Shown: positions 1 to 9,616, counted from the stretch's first letter. The stretch: DNA of 64,000 nt from Psychrobacter namhaensis (GCF_016107545.1 NZ_JABASS010000001.1:62001-126000), one strand, 5' to 3'. Notes: generated by a model from the sequence alone, not told the origin. Numbers and translations: made by a program.

Positions 1-1173
1 AAAAAGTCGAAAGACGACGATGGTGTGTCGCGTGATAAGCCGTCTGTTTTAAACCATATTCTATCCCCAATGGTACCGCGTAGCGCTACGTTAGCTGACC
101 CTGATAATCGCCCTGAATTGGCTGACGTGACAGTTGTGTTGCCAGACAAGCAGACAGTCATTATACAGCTGCGCCCACATTTGCGTTTCTCAGATGTGAT
201 AGAGCTGCAACGTGGCAACTTTCCGATACGTTTGTTATTGATTATTGTTTTTAGTGTCTTAGTCTGTGTCTGGCTCAGTCGTACGCTGACTCGGCGCATT
301 CGCCGTGTCCAACACACGGTGCACCGTATGATTGACGGCGACTATCAGGCTCAACCAAATCTATCCAAAATGGGGGATGATGAGTTGGGGTTATTGGCCA
401 AAGATGTGGCCAAACTGTCCACGCGCTTGGCTGAGAGTGAGCTGGCACGCAAGCAGATGTTAAGTGATATCTCACATGAGCTACGCTCGCCATTGGCGCG
501 TCTGGAAGTTGCCACTGAGCTGACTCGCGACTTTGCTCCTAATGCCAGCCGTTACCTTGATCGCATTGATAAAGAATCTACACGTATGAATGAGTTGATT
601 GGACAGATCATTCATATCCAATCTTTACAAATGCAGCAATACACTGTCGATAGTCTAGAGAGTGAAGCGGTCGATATCTCTGAGATTATCAGTGAGATTG
701 GACAAGATGTTTGTTTTGAGTTTCAACATAAAAACGTGAGCTGGCAATGGCAATCACCCAAATTTTCATCAAAAAATTCTCCAATAACTTCTTGGACGGT
801 GCTTGGCAATCAAGAACAGTTGCACAGTGCCCTTGAAAATGTCATCCGCAATGCTTTTATGCACACGGCCTCTGATTCAGTGGTGATGGCTGACGTTAAA
901 AAAATAGAGGTGGCTAATAAGATACCTGCTATTCAAATCAATATAACAGATGCAGGCGGCGGCATTGCAGATAAAGATCTAGAGCGTATTTTTCAACCGT
1001 TTGTACGCCTTGATTCTGCCCGTCACCGAGAAACTGGGGGCTATGGGCTGGGGTTAGCAATTGTCCACGCTGTGGTGATGGCACATAAGGGATATATCAA
1101 TGTTTATAATCGCCAAGATGGCGTACAAGGATTGACGGTGCAGATAGTACTGCCTATGAGACACGGAAGGTAA
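1..1173 (+). CDS. CpxA-like sensor histidine kinase, 5' end outside window
   Basis: The frame is open from base 1, so the true start lies upstream; the first possible start inside the window is a GTG at 25. What is visible is the end of a periplasmic sensor region, one membrane segment (about residues 70-88 counted from 25), a HAMP linker beginning at the TRRIRR motif, a HisKA dimerisation helix with the phospho-acceptor motif ISHELRSPLARLE, and a HATPase domain with N-box (ENVIRNAF), G1 (DAGGGI) and G2 (GGYGLGLAIV) motifs. The H-box and following helix resemble CpxA, which phosphorylates an envelope-stress response regulator; that regulator would lie upstream, outside the window. The large surface adhesin that follows could be a target, but this is inference. 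Confident for histidine kinase, moderate for the CpxA subgroup. Confidence 0.85.
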   Translation, partial: KKSKDDDGVSRDKPSVLNHILSPMVPRSATLADPDNRPELADVTVVLPDKQTVIIQLRPHLRFSDVIELQRGNFPIRLLLIIVFSVLVCVWLSRTLTRRIRRVQHTVHRMIDGDYQAQPNLSKMGDDELGLLAKDVAKLSTRLAESELARKQMLSDISHELRSPLARLEVATELTRDFAPNASRYLDRIDKESTRMNELIGQIIHIQSLQMQQYTVDSLESEAVDISEIISEIGQDVCFEFQHKNVSWQWQSPKFSSKNSPITSWTVLGNQEQLHSALENVIRNAFMHTASDSVVMADVKKIEVANKIPAIQINITDAGGGIADKDLERIFQPFVRLDSARHRETGGYGLGLAIVHAVVMAHKGYINVYNRQDGVQGLTVQIVLPMRHGR

Positions 1174-1479
1174 GTTCGTACAGACAATAAAGGCTAAAAA
1201 CATTATATTCATTTATAAGAATATAACCGATAAGTGGTATTAATCATCGGATAGGCTGCATTGTTACTCTCTATATATTCGGTAATACTAATATATAGAG
1301 AGGGTGATAAACACTTACAAGAAAAAACGTCTTGTTAACTTTAATGCAAATGACCGCCTAAAAAAGGCGATAGGATTATAAGCTTATACCCCGTTTTATT
1401 TTGTGATATCGACTCTCTGAAAGATAGATTTTATCTCTGATTTTTTCAAATCTGACAAATCTGTAAGGGAGTACATATC
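1174..1479. promoter_or_regulatory. Intergenic region with 13-bp perfect inverted repeat upstream of the adhesin
   Basis: This 306-bp gap has no convincing gene. Arms 1267-1279 (CTCTCTATATATT) and 1290-1302 form a perfect 13-bp AT-rich inverted repeat around a 10-nt loop, without a following T-run. A smaller hairpin (CGCCT/AGGCG) lies at 1355-1369. Either could be a terminator for the kinase operon, a protein-binding dyad or a leader hairpin for the adhesin mRNA. A good ribosome binding site (AAGGGAG) precedes the adhesin ATG by about 8 nt. Confidence 0.5.
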
Positions 1480-4400
1480 ATGAACCGCATCTATAAAGTC
1501 ATCTGGAATGAAGCCTTAAGTTGTTTTACCGCAGTCGGTGAATATGCAAAGGGACGCGGCAAATCTTCCAAATCTAGTGTTAACTCTAACGCTACCATCA
1601 ATACAACGTCTAATCTGGCTTCTGTCAATAAATTACGCCTAAGTGCTATTGGACTAGGACTGCTGGCTGCTGGTTTTGGTATGCAAACCAATGCGACAGG
1701 TACTGACAATCATCATGAGGGTAACTATAGTCATAGCCACGGCAGTCATGGTGTCCACAGTCATAGCCCTGGTAACAACAGTCACAACAATAATTCTAAC
1801 TCTGGTGGCTCAGGAGGTTCAATAGCGCTAAAGTTTGAAGGGGATAATGCTACAACTATTACACGCAGTGATGGTGAGACACTCAATATCTTAGGCGGTG
1901 CAACAGGACCGCTAACGAATGGCAACATTGGTGTCTTTGGTACAGGTGATACTTTAACCATCAAACTAGCTCAAAATATCGATCTTGGTACTGATGGCAG
2001 CCTCAAAACTGGCGATACCTTAGTCGACAACTCTGGTATCAAAATCACGGCTAGTAGTGTAGCCAATAATGTCGTTTTGAGTAGTAGCGGCTTAAATAAT
2101 GGCAATAACAAGGTAATTAATGTAGCTAACGGGTTGATTAATGCTAGTAGTAAAGATGCGGTTAATGGCTCACAACTGCATAGTTTAACCAATACCGTCG
2201 CTGCCAACAAAACCAAGTACTATAGTGTCAATTCAACCGCTACTGGTAATGCCAATAACGATGGCGCAACCGGACCGAATGCTATGGCTATGGGCGGCAA
2301 TGCAACTGCTACGGGTGGTCAAGCCATCGCTATTGGTAGCGGAGAGAGTGGGCAGAACACCGTAGCTAGTGGACAACAGTCTATCGCTATCGGTGCAAAC
2401 GTCGTGTCAAAAGGTGCGTCTTCTATCGCTATTGGAGGCGATGATCTAGATGATGCCTCAAAAGCCAATATCAATGGGACCTCAGCATCCACACTCAATG
2501 GCGGCGATGTCAATACTACTTTCTTCTCCTATACAGGTCGTGATTTGGTTGAAACGCCGCGCTATAAGGTAAACACTGAGTCAGGTGGTGCCGCCTCCAT
2601 AGCTATTGGGGCAAAGTCGCTATCTGAAGGTGCACTATCTACCGCTATTGGCATACAGTCCTCTTCATCTGGTGTCGCGTCTTCTGCCTTTGGTATCGGT
2701 GCTTCAGCAAGTGAAAAAGGATCAGTCGCACTTGGTGCAGGTTCAGTGGCTAATGTGGCAGGCGGCGCAGTTGGCTATGTTCCAACAGGCGCAAGTATGG
2801 GAGCGACCACCGCCATCACAGCGACACAAAGCGGCGCAGATTACGGTGCTGTTTCAGTAGGAAGCAGTATTGAGGGCGGTGCTCGTCAGATCGTCAATGT
2901 CGCTGCCGGTAGTCAAGACAGTGATGCAGTGAACGTGGCCCAGCTCAAAGCATTAGATACGATCGTTGCTGGCATTGATTTCCCTATTCGCTCTAGCAGT
3001 ACACAGCCATACACAACGTCAGTAACAGGCATTGATGTTCTTGCCGTTGGGTCTAATGCCAATGCAAACGGTAGTAACTCAACTGTTATTGGAGAAAACG
3101 CGTTTGGAAACGCAAGCGCAACCGTCATCGGTGAAGGTGCAAGATCTTCATTCAACGGCTTTGCTGGTGGTCAAGATGCAAAAGCAGGTGTTAATTCAGT
3201 TGCGATAGGTCAAAGAGCCACAAACGGGACCGCAAGTCGTGCGGTTGCGATAGGCTATGAAGCAAAAGCAACTGCCCAAGACACCATTGCACTTGGTCTT
3301 GATGCACAAGCTCAAGCTTTAGGTGGCGTTGCCCTAGGTAAAGGTTCTAGAGTAAATGCTTTAAACAGTGTCGCTTTAGGTCAAAACTCTGTTGCAACTG
3401 TACAAAGTGGTGCTTCTTTCTTAACCAACGTTGCTGCTGACGCAAATAATGGTACGGTCTCGGTAGGAGCTGTTGGAAGCGAACGTCGTATCATTAACGT
3501 TGCAGATGGCTCAGCAGATACTGATGCAGTGAACGTGGCCCAGCTCAAAGCATTAGATACGATCGTTGCTGGCATTGATTTCCCTATTCGCTCTAGCAGT
3601 ACACAGCCATACACAACGTCAGTAACAGGCAATGACGCTCTTGCGGTTGGTGCTAATGCCAATGCAAACGGTGATAGCTCTACTGCTGTTGGAGAGAATG
3701 CGTTTGCAAACGGTATTCAGGCTAGTGCCTTTGGTGCTGGTGCAGAAGCAACAGCCCGTAGCAGTTTGGCATCAGGTTTTGAAGCTAAGGCTAAAGGTGG
3801 AGAATCAGTTGCGCTAGGTGTCAAGAGTAGTGCAGAAGGTTTAGGTGCGACAGCTGTTGGTCCTACTGCTAGTGCGCGAGGCGAAGATAGTGCAGCACTA
3901 GGTCGTCGCTCTCGAGCGGATGGTGATGGTGCTTTAGTGTTAGGCGGCTTCTCTAAAGCTGTAGGTGCAAACGCATCAGCGGTTGGCTTTAAAGCGGAAG
4001 CTACTAATAAAAATGCGACAGCGATTGGTGTCAATGCTAAAGCCTTAGGCGAGCGTTCAGTGGCTTTAGGTGAAGGTGCGCAGGCTACTACTCTGACAGG
4101 TACTGCTATTGGTTCGCGTACGCTCGCTAGTGCAGTACAAAGCACCGCAGTTGGTGTTGGCTCTAAGGCAACTAAACAATGGGCAACGGCTATGGGCTTT
4201 AGTTCAGACGCAAATGGCGTTAGTTCTGTTGCTCTAGGCGATCGAAGTGTAGTGGATGGTAAAGAGTCAATAGCGATAGGTAAAGGCAATACAGTGAGCG
4301 GTGCTAACTCAATCGCCATAGGGACTGAGAATAACGTAACAGGCAACAATTCAGGTGCGTTTGGTGATCCTAACACCATCACTGGCTCAGGCAGTTACGT

Positions 4401-7400
4401 GATGGGTAATGACAATACGGTTGGTAACGACAATACTTTTGTTCTAGGCAACGGTGTTAAAACCACTCAAGATAACAGTATTGTGCTAGGCAATTTATCT
4501 ACTGATCGTGCTGCCACCACTGAAACTGGAATTATTATTAACGGAACGCCTTATACTTATGCAGGCTCAGCGCCAGTAGGGGTAATGAGTGTTGGTTCAG
4601 TTGGTAATGAACGTCAGATCATTAACGTCGCCGCAGGCGCTGTCAACGCAACCAGTACCGATGCTGTTAACGGCAGCCAGTTGCATGCGACGAATGAAGC
4701 CGTCGAAAGTAACACGACTACTATCAATAAAGGCTTTGGTTTAAAAGCTGCTGATGGTTATGTCGTACAAAAATCATTAGGTCAAGCGGTAGAAGTCGTC
4801 GGCTCTAATGACAACATCGACACAAGAGTGAGAAATGGCAAAATAGAAGTCAAGCTCAATAATGATCTTGATCTAGGCAGCAACGGCAGTATCAGTACAG
4901 GTAATATCTTTAGTGGCACTCAAGTTAATCGCTTGGGCATGGTCACAGGTGGTCTAGCAATGGGCGGTGTGACTACAGTTAGTGGACTTGGTGTGACGGT
5001 AACAGGTACAAATCCACTATCTAATGCAACGTTGACCAGTGATGGTCTAAGCATGTTCAATGGCCCAAGTATTACTAAGTCTAATGGTATCAATGCGGGT
5101 AATAAAAGAGTTGTTAACGTTGATGATGGCATACAGGCTAAAGACGCTGTCAATGTCAGTCAGCTGAACAGCTCAACTGCCGCTGCTAAAACAGAAGTGG
5201 TTGCAGGTACTAACGTTGCTGATGTCGTGAAGTCGACAGGTGATAACGGTCAAGATGTATATACCGTTAATGCCAAGGGTTCTAAAACCTCAGCAGGTTC
5301 TGCTGCAGTAACAGTAAGCGCCGCTACTGATACCACTAACTTAACTGATTACGCGGTTGATTTAAGTCAAGATACTAAAGACAGTCTGATTAAAGCAGAT
5401 AATTCAGTGCAGTATGATAACTTAGCCAAAACTAGTGTAACACTAGGTGGCATGGGTTCAACCTCCCCAGTCACACTGACTAACGTCGCTGCGGGCGATA
5501 TAAGCGAAGCTAGCACCGATGCAGTCAATGGCAGTCAGTTATTTGAAACCAATACTAAGGTTAACCAAGGCTTTGGTTTAAAAGCTGCTGATGGTCAAAC
5601 GGTAATGAAACAGCTAGGAGAGCAAGTTGAGGTAGTTGGTTCTAATGACAACATCGACACAAGAGTAAGAAATGGCAAAATAGAAGTCAAGCTTAATAAC
5701 GATCTTGATTTAGGCAGCAACGGTAGCGTTAAGATGGGTTCGAGTTTTCCTTTCGGACTAGGAAGGACAACGACGCTTGATCGTTCTGGTCTCACAACAG
5801 GTAATTCCTTATTAAATACAACCGTTGATGGCTTAGGTGTTAGAACAGGTAATGCCCTAGTTAACACGAGAGTTAGTAGTTTGGGTGTTACTGTATCAAA
5901 CCCATTCTCTACTACCGTTCTATCTAGTAGCGGTCTTAACATTGTCGGTGGCCCAAGCGTGACGACTACTGGTATCAATGCGGGTAACAAAAGAGTTGTT
6001 AACGTTGATAATGGCATACAGGCTAAAGATGCTGTCAATGTCAGTCAGCTTAATAGTGCGTCTGCCGCTGCTAGAACCAAAGTTATAAAAGGCACCAATG
6101 TCTCTAGTGTTGACTTCTCAACTGACAGTATCACAGGACAAGACGTCTATACTGTCAATGCTGATGGTGTCACCGCTTCAGCTGGGTCTGCCGCAGTCAC
6201 TGTCACAGCAGGTGACAAAGACGAGGCGACTAACGTGACTGACTACGCAGTTGACTTGAGTGAATCCAGCAAAGCCAGTCTAGTAAAAGCGGACAGCGCT
6301 ATGCAGACTGTCATCACACAGATTGACGGTCAAAATGTCAAAACTCTGGATAAAACAGACAATACAGCCAATTTCCTAACAGGGGATAATATTGTTCTCA
6401 CCGCTGAGGACAATGGTATTAAAGTGTCTACAAAGGACAAGGTTGCCTTTACCGAAGTGACTACAGGCAACACCTTGGTAAACACTGGTGGTGTCAGCTT
6501 CCTAGAAGGCAGTACCGTCAGACTGAGCAGCACCGGTCTTGACAATGGTGGTAATCAGATCAAAGGGGTTGCTGCCGGTGTGTTAGATAGCGATGCCGTG
6601 AACTTTGGTCAATTACAAGCCACGACTACCACAGTGGATAAAGGCTTAAACTTTGGCGGGGATAGTGGGACTGACGTCAACCGCAAGCTTGGTCAAAAGC
6701 TCACGGTTAAAGGTGGCGATACTATCGATGCTGATCCAGCGACGAAAAACATTAGTGTCACCGCTAATGGCGCTGATACGTTAACTGTCAGGTTGGCTAA
6801 AGATATTAACCTTGGTGATACAGGAAGTGTCACCACTGGTAATACTCAGGTTAATAATGCGGGTATCACTTTATATAACGGTGATAACAACCAAGTGGCG
6901 CTGACGAACAATGGGCTTAACAATGGCAATAATAAAATCACGAATGTGGCTGATGGATTGTTGAGCACTACTAGTCAGGACGCAGTGAACGGTCGTCAGT
7001 TATTTGAGACTAACGAAAACATCGCTAAAGGCATCAAAATTGGTGATGGCAATAGCGCCAACGACCAGCAATTCGCCTTAGGAGATACCATCAATGTGAC
7101 CGGCGATAGTAACCTTACTACCGTTGCTTCTGCCACTGGTGTTCAGGTTCGTCTCAACAACCAATTGGACTTGGGCGACGATGGTCGTATGCAGATAGGG
7201 GATAGCATCATGAACAGCACAGGTTTTACCTTTGTTGATAATGGCTTAGGTAGAACGGTCTTGCTGAGCAGCCGTGGTCTTGACAATGGTGGCAACCCAA
7301 TCCGCAATGTCGGTAAAGGCACTCTAGACACTGATGCCGTAAACGTCGGGCAATTAAACGAAGTGGCCGTTGCTTTAGATCAAGGTTGGGGGATCACAGC

Positions 7401-8631
7401 TCAAGGTGATGTTGCTACCATGGTCAGACAAGGAAGCACGGTTGATATGAATAGCAAAGATGGCAACATTAAAGTGTCTAGAACGTTAGTCAATAATGCT
7501 GCTATAGGTGCAAGTGCGGCGGCGGTACCTGCTGGCCCGAATGATATCAGCTTTGATTTAAATCCAGATATTAGCGTGGTTAGCGTCACAGCGGGTGATA
7601 CCACTATCAACGATAACGGTCTCACTATTGCGGGTGGTCCAAGCGTCACTAAAAGTGGTATTGATGCCGCTGATAACAAGATTACGAATGTTCAAAATGG
7701 TGCGGTGACAGCAGGCAGCCAAGATGCCATCAACGGTGGTCAGCTCTATGCACAAGGCAGTGGTATCAGCAGCATTATTGGCGGTAATACCGTCTACAAT
7801 CCGCTAGATGGTACTTTTACCAATAGCAATATCGGCGGGACCGGTCAAGGCAATATTGATGGTGCGATTGCTTCTATCAGACAAGGTACGATTGCAATCA
7901 ATGAAAACGTACAAAACAACACCACGGCGATCACCACCAATACCACTAATATTGCCACTAACACCACCAATATCAGCACCAATACTACAAACATCGCGGC
8001 CAATAAGGACAGGCTCGATGCTGGTCTCAATTTTGGGGCAGACAGTGGTGCTAATATCAACAAACCAGTAGGGGATGCTAGCGTCTTAAGCTTCACAGGT
8101 GGTAACAACATAACGACCACCGCAGAGGGCAGTAGCATCAAATTTGACTTGAATGGTAACATTAACGTAGATAGTGTGACCGCTGGTACGACGGTTATCA
8201 ACAGCAACGGTATTAGTATGCAAGATGGTCCAAGTATGACCGCTCAAGGTCTATATGCAGGCAATCAGCGTATGACTGGTGTTGCTGATGGGGTAGAAGC
8301 TCGAGACGCCGTGAACTTCGGTCAATTAGATGCGGTTAGTAGAAGACTGGGTGACAACATGAATCAATTAGGCTATAAAATTGGTGAAGTTGAAGACGAT
8401 GCAAACGCGGGTATTTCAGCCGCCATGGCGATGTCCTCACTACCACAAGCCTATATTTCAGGTAAGTCGATGATAGGAGGCGGTGTGGGTACGTACAATG
8501 GAGAAAGCGCCGTTGCTATCGGCTTCTCTAAACTATCTAATGACGGTCGTTGGGTCATGAAGCTAAGCGGTACCGCAGATACGCAAGGCAATGCAGGTGC
8601 CTCGATCGGTGCAGGCTTCCATTTCGACTGA
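1480..8631 (+). CDS. Giant trimeric autotransporter adhesin (YadA-like, type Vc secretion)
   Basis: A 2383-residue outer-membrane surface adhesin expected to form a homotrimer. Residues 1-40 are an extended signal peptide region (MNRIYKVIWNEALSCFTAVG), followed by a hydrophobic core ending near residue 72. The mature N-terminus is His-rich (eight His between residues 78 and 102). YadA-type head repeats (AIAIG, SVALG and SIAIG strands) occupy blocks around residues 270-470, 515-645 and 715-1020. Neck motifs of the DAVNVAQL or DAVNGSQL type recur along the chain. The stalk carries two modules with a GLKAADG motif (near 1086 and 1366) and a Thr/Asn heptad coiled coil near 2145-2175. The last roughly 75 residues form the YadA anchor, a four-strand beta barrel ending in F-H-F-D. 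It probably mediates attachment, autoaggregation or biofilm formation. It stands alone, between its own leader and a strong terminator. The family call is very secure; the ligand is unknown. Confidence 0.96.
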   Translation: MNRIYKVIWNEALSCFTAVGEYAKGRGKSSKSSVNSNATINTTSNLASVNKLRLSAIGLGLLAAGFGMQTNATGTDNHHEGNYSHSHGSHGVHSHSPGNNSHNNNSNSGGSGGSIALKFEGDNATTITRSDGETLNILGGATGPLTNGNIGVFGTGDTLTIKLAQNIDLGTDGSLKTGDTLVDNSGIKITASSVANNVVLSSSGLNNGNNKVINVANGLINASSKDAVNGSQLHSLTNTVAANKTKYYSVNSTATGNANNDGATGPNAMAMGGNATATGGQAIAIGSGESGQNTVASGQQSIAIGANVVSKGASSIAIGGDDLDDASKANINGTSASTLNGGDVNTTFFSYTGRDLVETPRYKVNTESGGAASIAIGAKSLSEGALSTAIGIQSSSSGVASSAFGIGASASEKGSVALGAGSVANVAGGAVGYVPTGASMGATTAITATQSGADYGAVSVGSSIEGGARQIVNVAAGSQDSDAVNVAQLKALDTIVAGIDFPIRSSSTQPYTTSVTGIDVLAVGSNANANGSNSTVIGENAFGNASATVIGEGARSSFNGFAGGQDAKAGVNSVAIGQRATNGTASRAVAIGYEAKATAQDTIALGLDAQAQALGGVALGKGSRVNALNSVALGQNSVATVQSGASFLTNVAADANNGTVSVGAVGSERRIINVADGSADTDAVNVAQLKALDTIVAGIDFPIRSSSTQPYTTSVTGNDALAVGANANANGDSSTAVGENAFANGIQASAFGAGAEATARSSLASGFEAKAKGGESVALGVKSSAEGLGATAVGPTASARGEDSAALGRRSRADGDGALVLGGFSKAVGANASAVGFKAEATNKNATAIGVNAKALGERSVALGEGAQATTLTGTAIGSRTLASAVQSTAVGVGSKATKQWATAMGFSSDANGVSSVALGDRSVVDGKESIAIGKGNTVSGANSIAIGTENNVTGNNSGAFGDPNTITGSGSYVMGNDNTVGNDNTFVLGNGVKTTQDNSIVLGNLSTDRAATTETGIIINGTPYTYAGSAPVGVMSVGSVGNERQIINVAAGAVNATSTDAVNGSQLHATNEAVESNTTTINKGFGLKAADGYVVQKSLGQAVEVVGSNDNIDTRVRNGKIEVKLNNDLDLGSNGSISTGNIFSGTQVNRLGMVTGGLAMGGVTTVSGLGVTVTGTNPLSNATLTSDGLSMFNGPSITKSNGINAGNKRVVNVDDGIQAKDAVNVSQLNSSTAAAKTEVVAGTNVADVVKSTGDNGQDVYTVNAKGSKTSAGSAAVTVSAATDTTNLTDYAVDLSQDTKDSLIKADNSVQYDNLAKTSVTLGGMGSTSPVTLTNVAAGDISEASTDAVNGSQLFETNTKVNQGFGLKAADGQTVMKQLGEQVEVVGSNDNIDTRVRNGKIEVKLNNDLDLGSNGSVKMGSSFPFGLGRTTTLDRSGLTTGNSLLNTTVDGLGVRTGNALVNTRVSSLGVTVSNPFSTTVLSSSGLNIVGGPSVTTTGINAGNKRVVNVDNGIQAKDAVNVSQLNSASAAARTKVIKGTNVSSVDFSTDSITGQDVYTVNADGVTASAGSAAVTVTAGDKDEATNVTDYAVDLSESSKASLVKADSAMQTVITQIDGQNVKTLDKTDNTANFLTGDNIVLTAEDNGIKVSTKDKVAFTEVTTGNTLVNTGGVSFLEGSTVRLSSTGLDNGGNQIKGVAAGVLDSDAVNFGQLQATTTTVDKGLNFGGDSGTDVNRKLGQKLTVKGGDTIDADPATKNISVTANGADTLTVRLAKDINLGDTGSVTTGNTQVNNAGITLYNGDNNQVALTNNGLNNGNNKITNVADGLLSTTSQDAVNGRQLFETNENIAKGIKIGDGNSANDQQFALGDTINVTGDSNLTTVASATGVQVRLNNQLDLGDDGRMQIGDSIMNSTGFTFVDNGLGRTVLLSSRGLDNGGNPIRNVGKGTLDTDAVNVGQLNEVAVALDQGWGITAQGDVATMVRQGSTVDMNSKDGNIKVSRTLVNNAAIGASAAAVPAGPNDISFDLNPDISVVSVTAGDTTINDNGLTIAGGPSVTKSGIDAADNKITNVQNGAVTAGSQDAINGGQLYAQGSGISSIIGGNTVYNPLDGTFTNSNIGGTGQGNIDGAIASIRQGTIAINENVQNNTTAITTNTTNIATNTTNISTNTTNIAANKDRLDAGLNFGADSGANINKPVGDASVLSFTGGNNITTTAEGSSIKFDLNGNINVDSVTAGTTVINSNGISMQDGPSMTAQGLYAGNQRMTGVADGVEARDAVNFGQLDAVSRRLGDNMNQLGYKIGEVEDDANAGISAAMAMSSLPQAYISGKSMIGGGVGTYNGESAVAIGFSKLSNDGRWVMKLSGTADTQGNAGASIGAGFHFD
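2922..3031 (+). repeat. 110-bp exact direct repeat inside the adhesin, copy 1
   Basis: Bases 2922-3031 are identical to 3522-3631, exactly 600 bp downstream and in the same frame. The repeat encodes a neck (DAVNVAQLKALDTIVAGIDF) plus the start of the next head segment. The flanking codons have diverged, so this block alone is identical. That is the pattern left by recent gene conversion or by duplication of a head-neck module. Confidence 0.95.
3522..3631 (+). repeat. 110-bp exact direct repeat inside the adhesin, copy 2
   Basis: Second copy of the block at 2922-3031. Recombination between the copies would delete or add exactly 600 bp (200 codons) and keep the frame, giving adhesins of different length. 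Confidence 0.95.
7918..8004 (+). repeat. Short tandem heptad repeats (Thr/Asn coiled coil) in adhesin stalk
   Basis: About four imperfect 21-bp units encode successive seven-residue repeats of the form TTNIATN / TTNISTN / TTNIAAN. The spacing matches a trimeric coiled coil with isoleucine at the core position and threonine-asparagine elsewhere, as is common in autotransporter stalks. Such units can vary in number by slippage. Confidence 0.8.
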
Positions 8632-8673
8632 GTAAGCAGCCGCGCCAAGTATTAAGATGATTAACAAGACACA

Positions 8674-8705
8674 AAAAAGCAAGACAGTCGCTGTCTTGCT
8701 TTTTT
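8674..8705 (+). terminator. Rho-independent terminator of the adhesin gene
   Basis: AGCAAGACAG and CTGTCTTGCT form a perfect 10-bp stem with a TCG loop, flanked by an A-run and a T-run. The site lies about 45 bp after the adhesin stop. The flanking A/T tracts make it potentially bidirectional, so it could also stop leftward maiA transcripts. Confidence 0.9.
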
Positions 8706-8831
8706 ATGGATTAAAGAGATAGGGTTTAACGCATTTAGACAGAGAATAAAAAATTTTCTTAAGTGGCTATTCGTTTTCCCATTGGTTTCCACTGGCGTTA
8801 GACACTCATTACAGGAATGCTTTGAGACTTA

Positions 8832-9479
8832 TTAGGCTTTTGGCGCATCAGGTTGCACCGTAGGATCAGCGTCTGCAAATGCTTTTAGCGTGCGACAATG
8901 CGTATCGATGTCGACGATATTAGGATAAGCACTAAGATCCACCTTAAAGCGGTGAGCAGAAGAGACTTGCGGAACCAAATAGCAATCTGCAAAAGTAGGG
9001 CTGTCACCGTAGCAGAATTTTCCACGAGTTTTATCGGTCGCTAGGCGTTTCTCTAAAGCGGCGAACCCCTCACTCATCCAGCGGTTGCACCATGCCATCA
9101 CTTCCTTCTCATCTACTGACAACTCATGGCGTAGATACTGTAAGATACGACGGTTGTTGATTGGGTGAATGTCACAGCCAATCATGGCGCTCATAGCGCG
9201 CACGTGCATACGACCAGCTGGGTCTTTAGGTAATAAGGGATTTTCAGGATAGACTTCCTCCAGCCACTCTAAAATAGCCGGACTTTGGTACAACAATAAG
9301 TCGTCAGCTTGCAGAACAGGCACCAATCCTTGAGGATTGATGGATTGAAACGCTTTCTCTAGCTGCTCATCTTGCGCCAGATTAACGGTGATATTATCGT
9401 AATCTAAGCCTTTTAAATTCAAGGCGATACGAGTACGGTAAGAGGTGCTGCTACGAAAGTAGCCGTAAAGTTTCATCAT
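8832..9479 (-). CDS. maiA: Maleylacetoacetate isomerase (zeta-class glutathione transferase)
   Basis: Converts maleylacetoacetate to fumarylacetoacetate with glutathione, the penultimate step of tyrosine/homogentisate breakdown in the cytoplasm. The 215-residue length fits the family. The N-terminal thioredoxin-like domain has the zeta-class active-site motif SSTSYR at residues 10-15 and the glutathione-binding segment LVPVLQADD with YQSPAILEWLEE. The C-terminal helical domain ends with the typical zeta-class tail TVQPDAPKA. The start is ATG-ATG with AAGGA upstream; either methionine could be used. It is divergent from an IclR-family regulator gene across a symmetric control region, which suggests control by that regulator. 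Other enzymes of the pathway lie on both strands to the right. Confidence 0.95.
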   Translation of the reverse strand: MMKLYGYFRSSTSYRTRIALNLKGLDYDNITVNLAQDEQLEKAFQSINPQGLVPVLQADDLLLYQSPAILEWLEEVYPENPLLPKDPAGRMHVRAMSAMIGCDIHPINNRRILQYLRHELSVDEKEVMAWCNRWMSEGFAALEKRLATDKTRGKFCYGDSPTFADCYLVPQVSSAHRFKVDLSAYPNIVDIDTHCRTLKAFADADPTVQPDAPKA

Positions 9480-9503
9480 TATTAATTCCTTTTATTGTGG
9501 TAT

Positions 9504-9562
9504 GTTGACTGTAGAATAAGACGTTATAATGATTGATACCAAGCTTATTTCACACAGTCAAC
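9504..9562. promoter_or_regulatory. Symmetric operator/promoter region between maiA and iclR-type gene
   Basis: GTTGACTGT (9504-9512) and ACAGTCAAC (9554-9562) are perfect 9-bp inverted arms. The symmetry extends imperfectly into AATAAG/CTTATT. Each arm contains a TTGACT -35 hexamer. Leftward, TTGACT is followed after 17 bp by TATCAA. Rightward, TTGACT is followed after 17 bp by AATGAT. The two promoters therefore face each other, and a regulator bound to the arms would cover both -35 boxes. The IclR-family protein encoded alongside is the natural candidate. Sequence is observed; function is inferred. Confidence 0.6.
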
Positions 9563-9616
9563 GACAAGTATTACTGAGTCACGTTTTTATTTAATTGATA
9601 TTTAATCGAGCAACCC

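Noticed and set aside
3717..4382. 221-residue open frame on the minus strand inside the adhesin
   Set aside because: It is the mirror of the repetitive head region; composition is low-complexity Pro/Ala/Thr/Ser from reversed codons, with no ribosome binding site or domain.
7918..8004. Regular short repeats that might suggest a CRISPR or VNTR locus
   Set aside because: They are in frame, code for heptads of the adhesin stalk and have no spacers.
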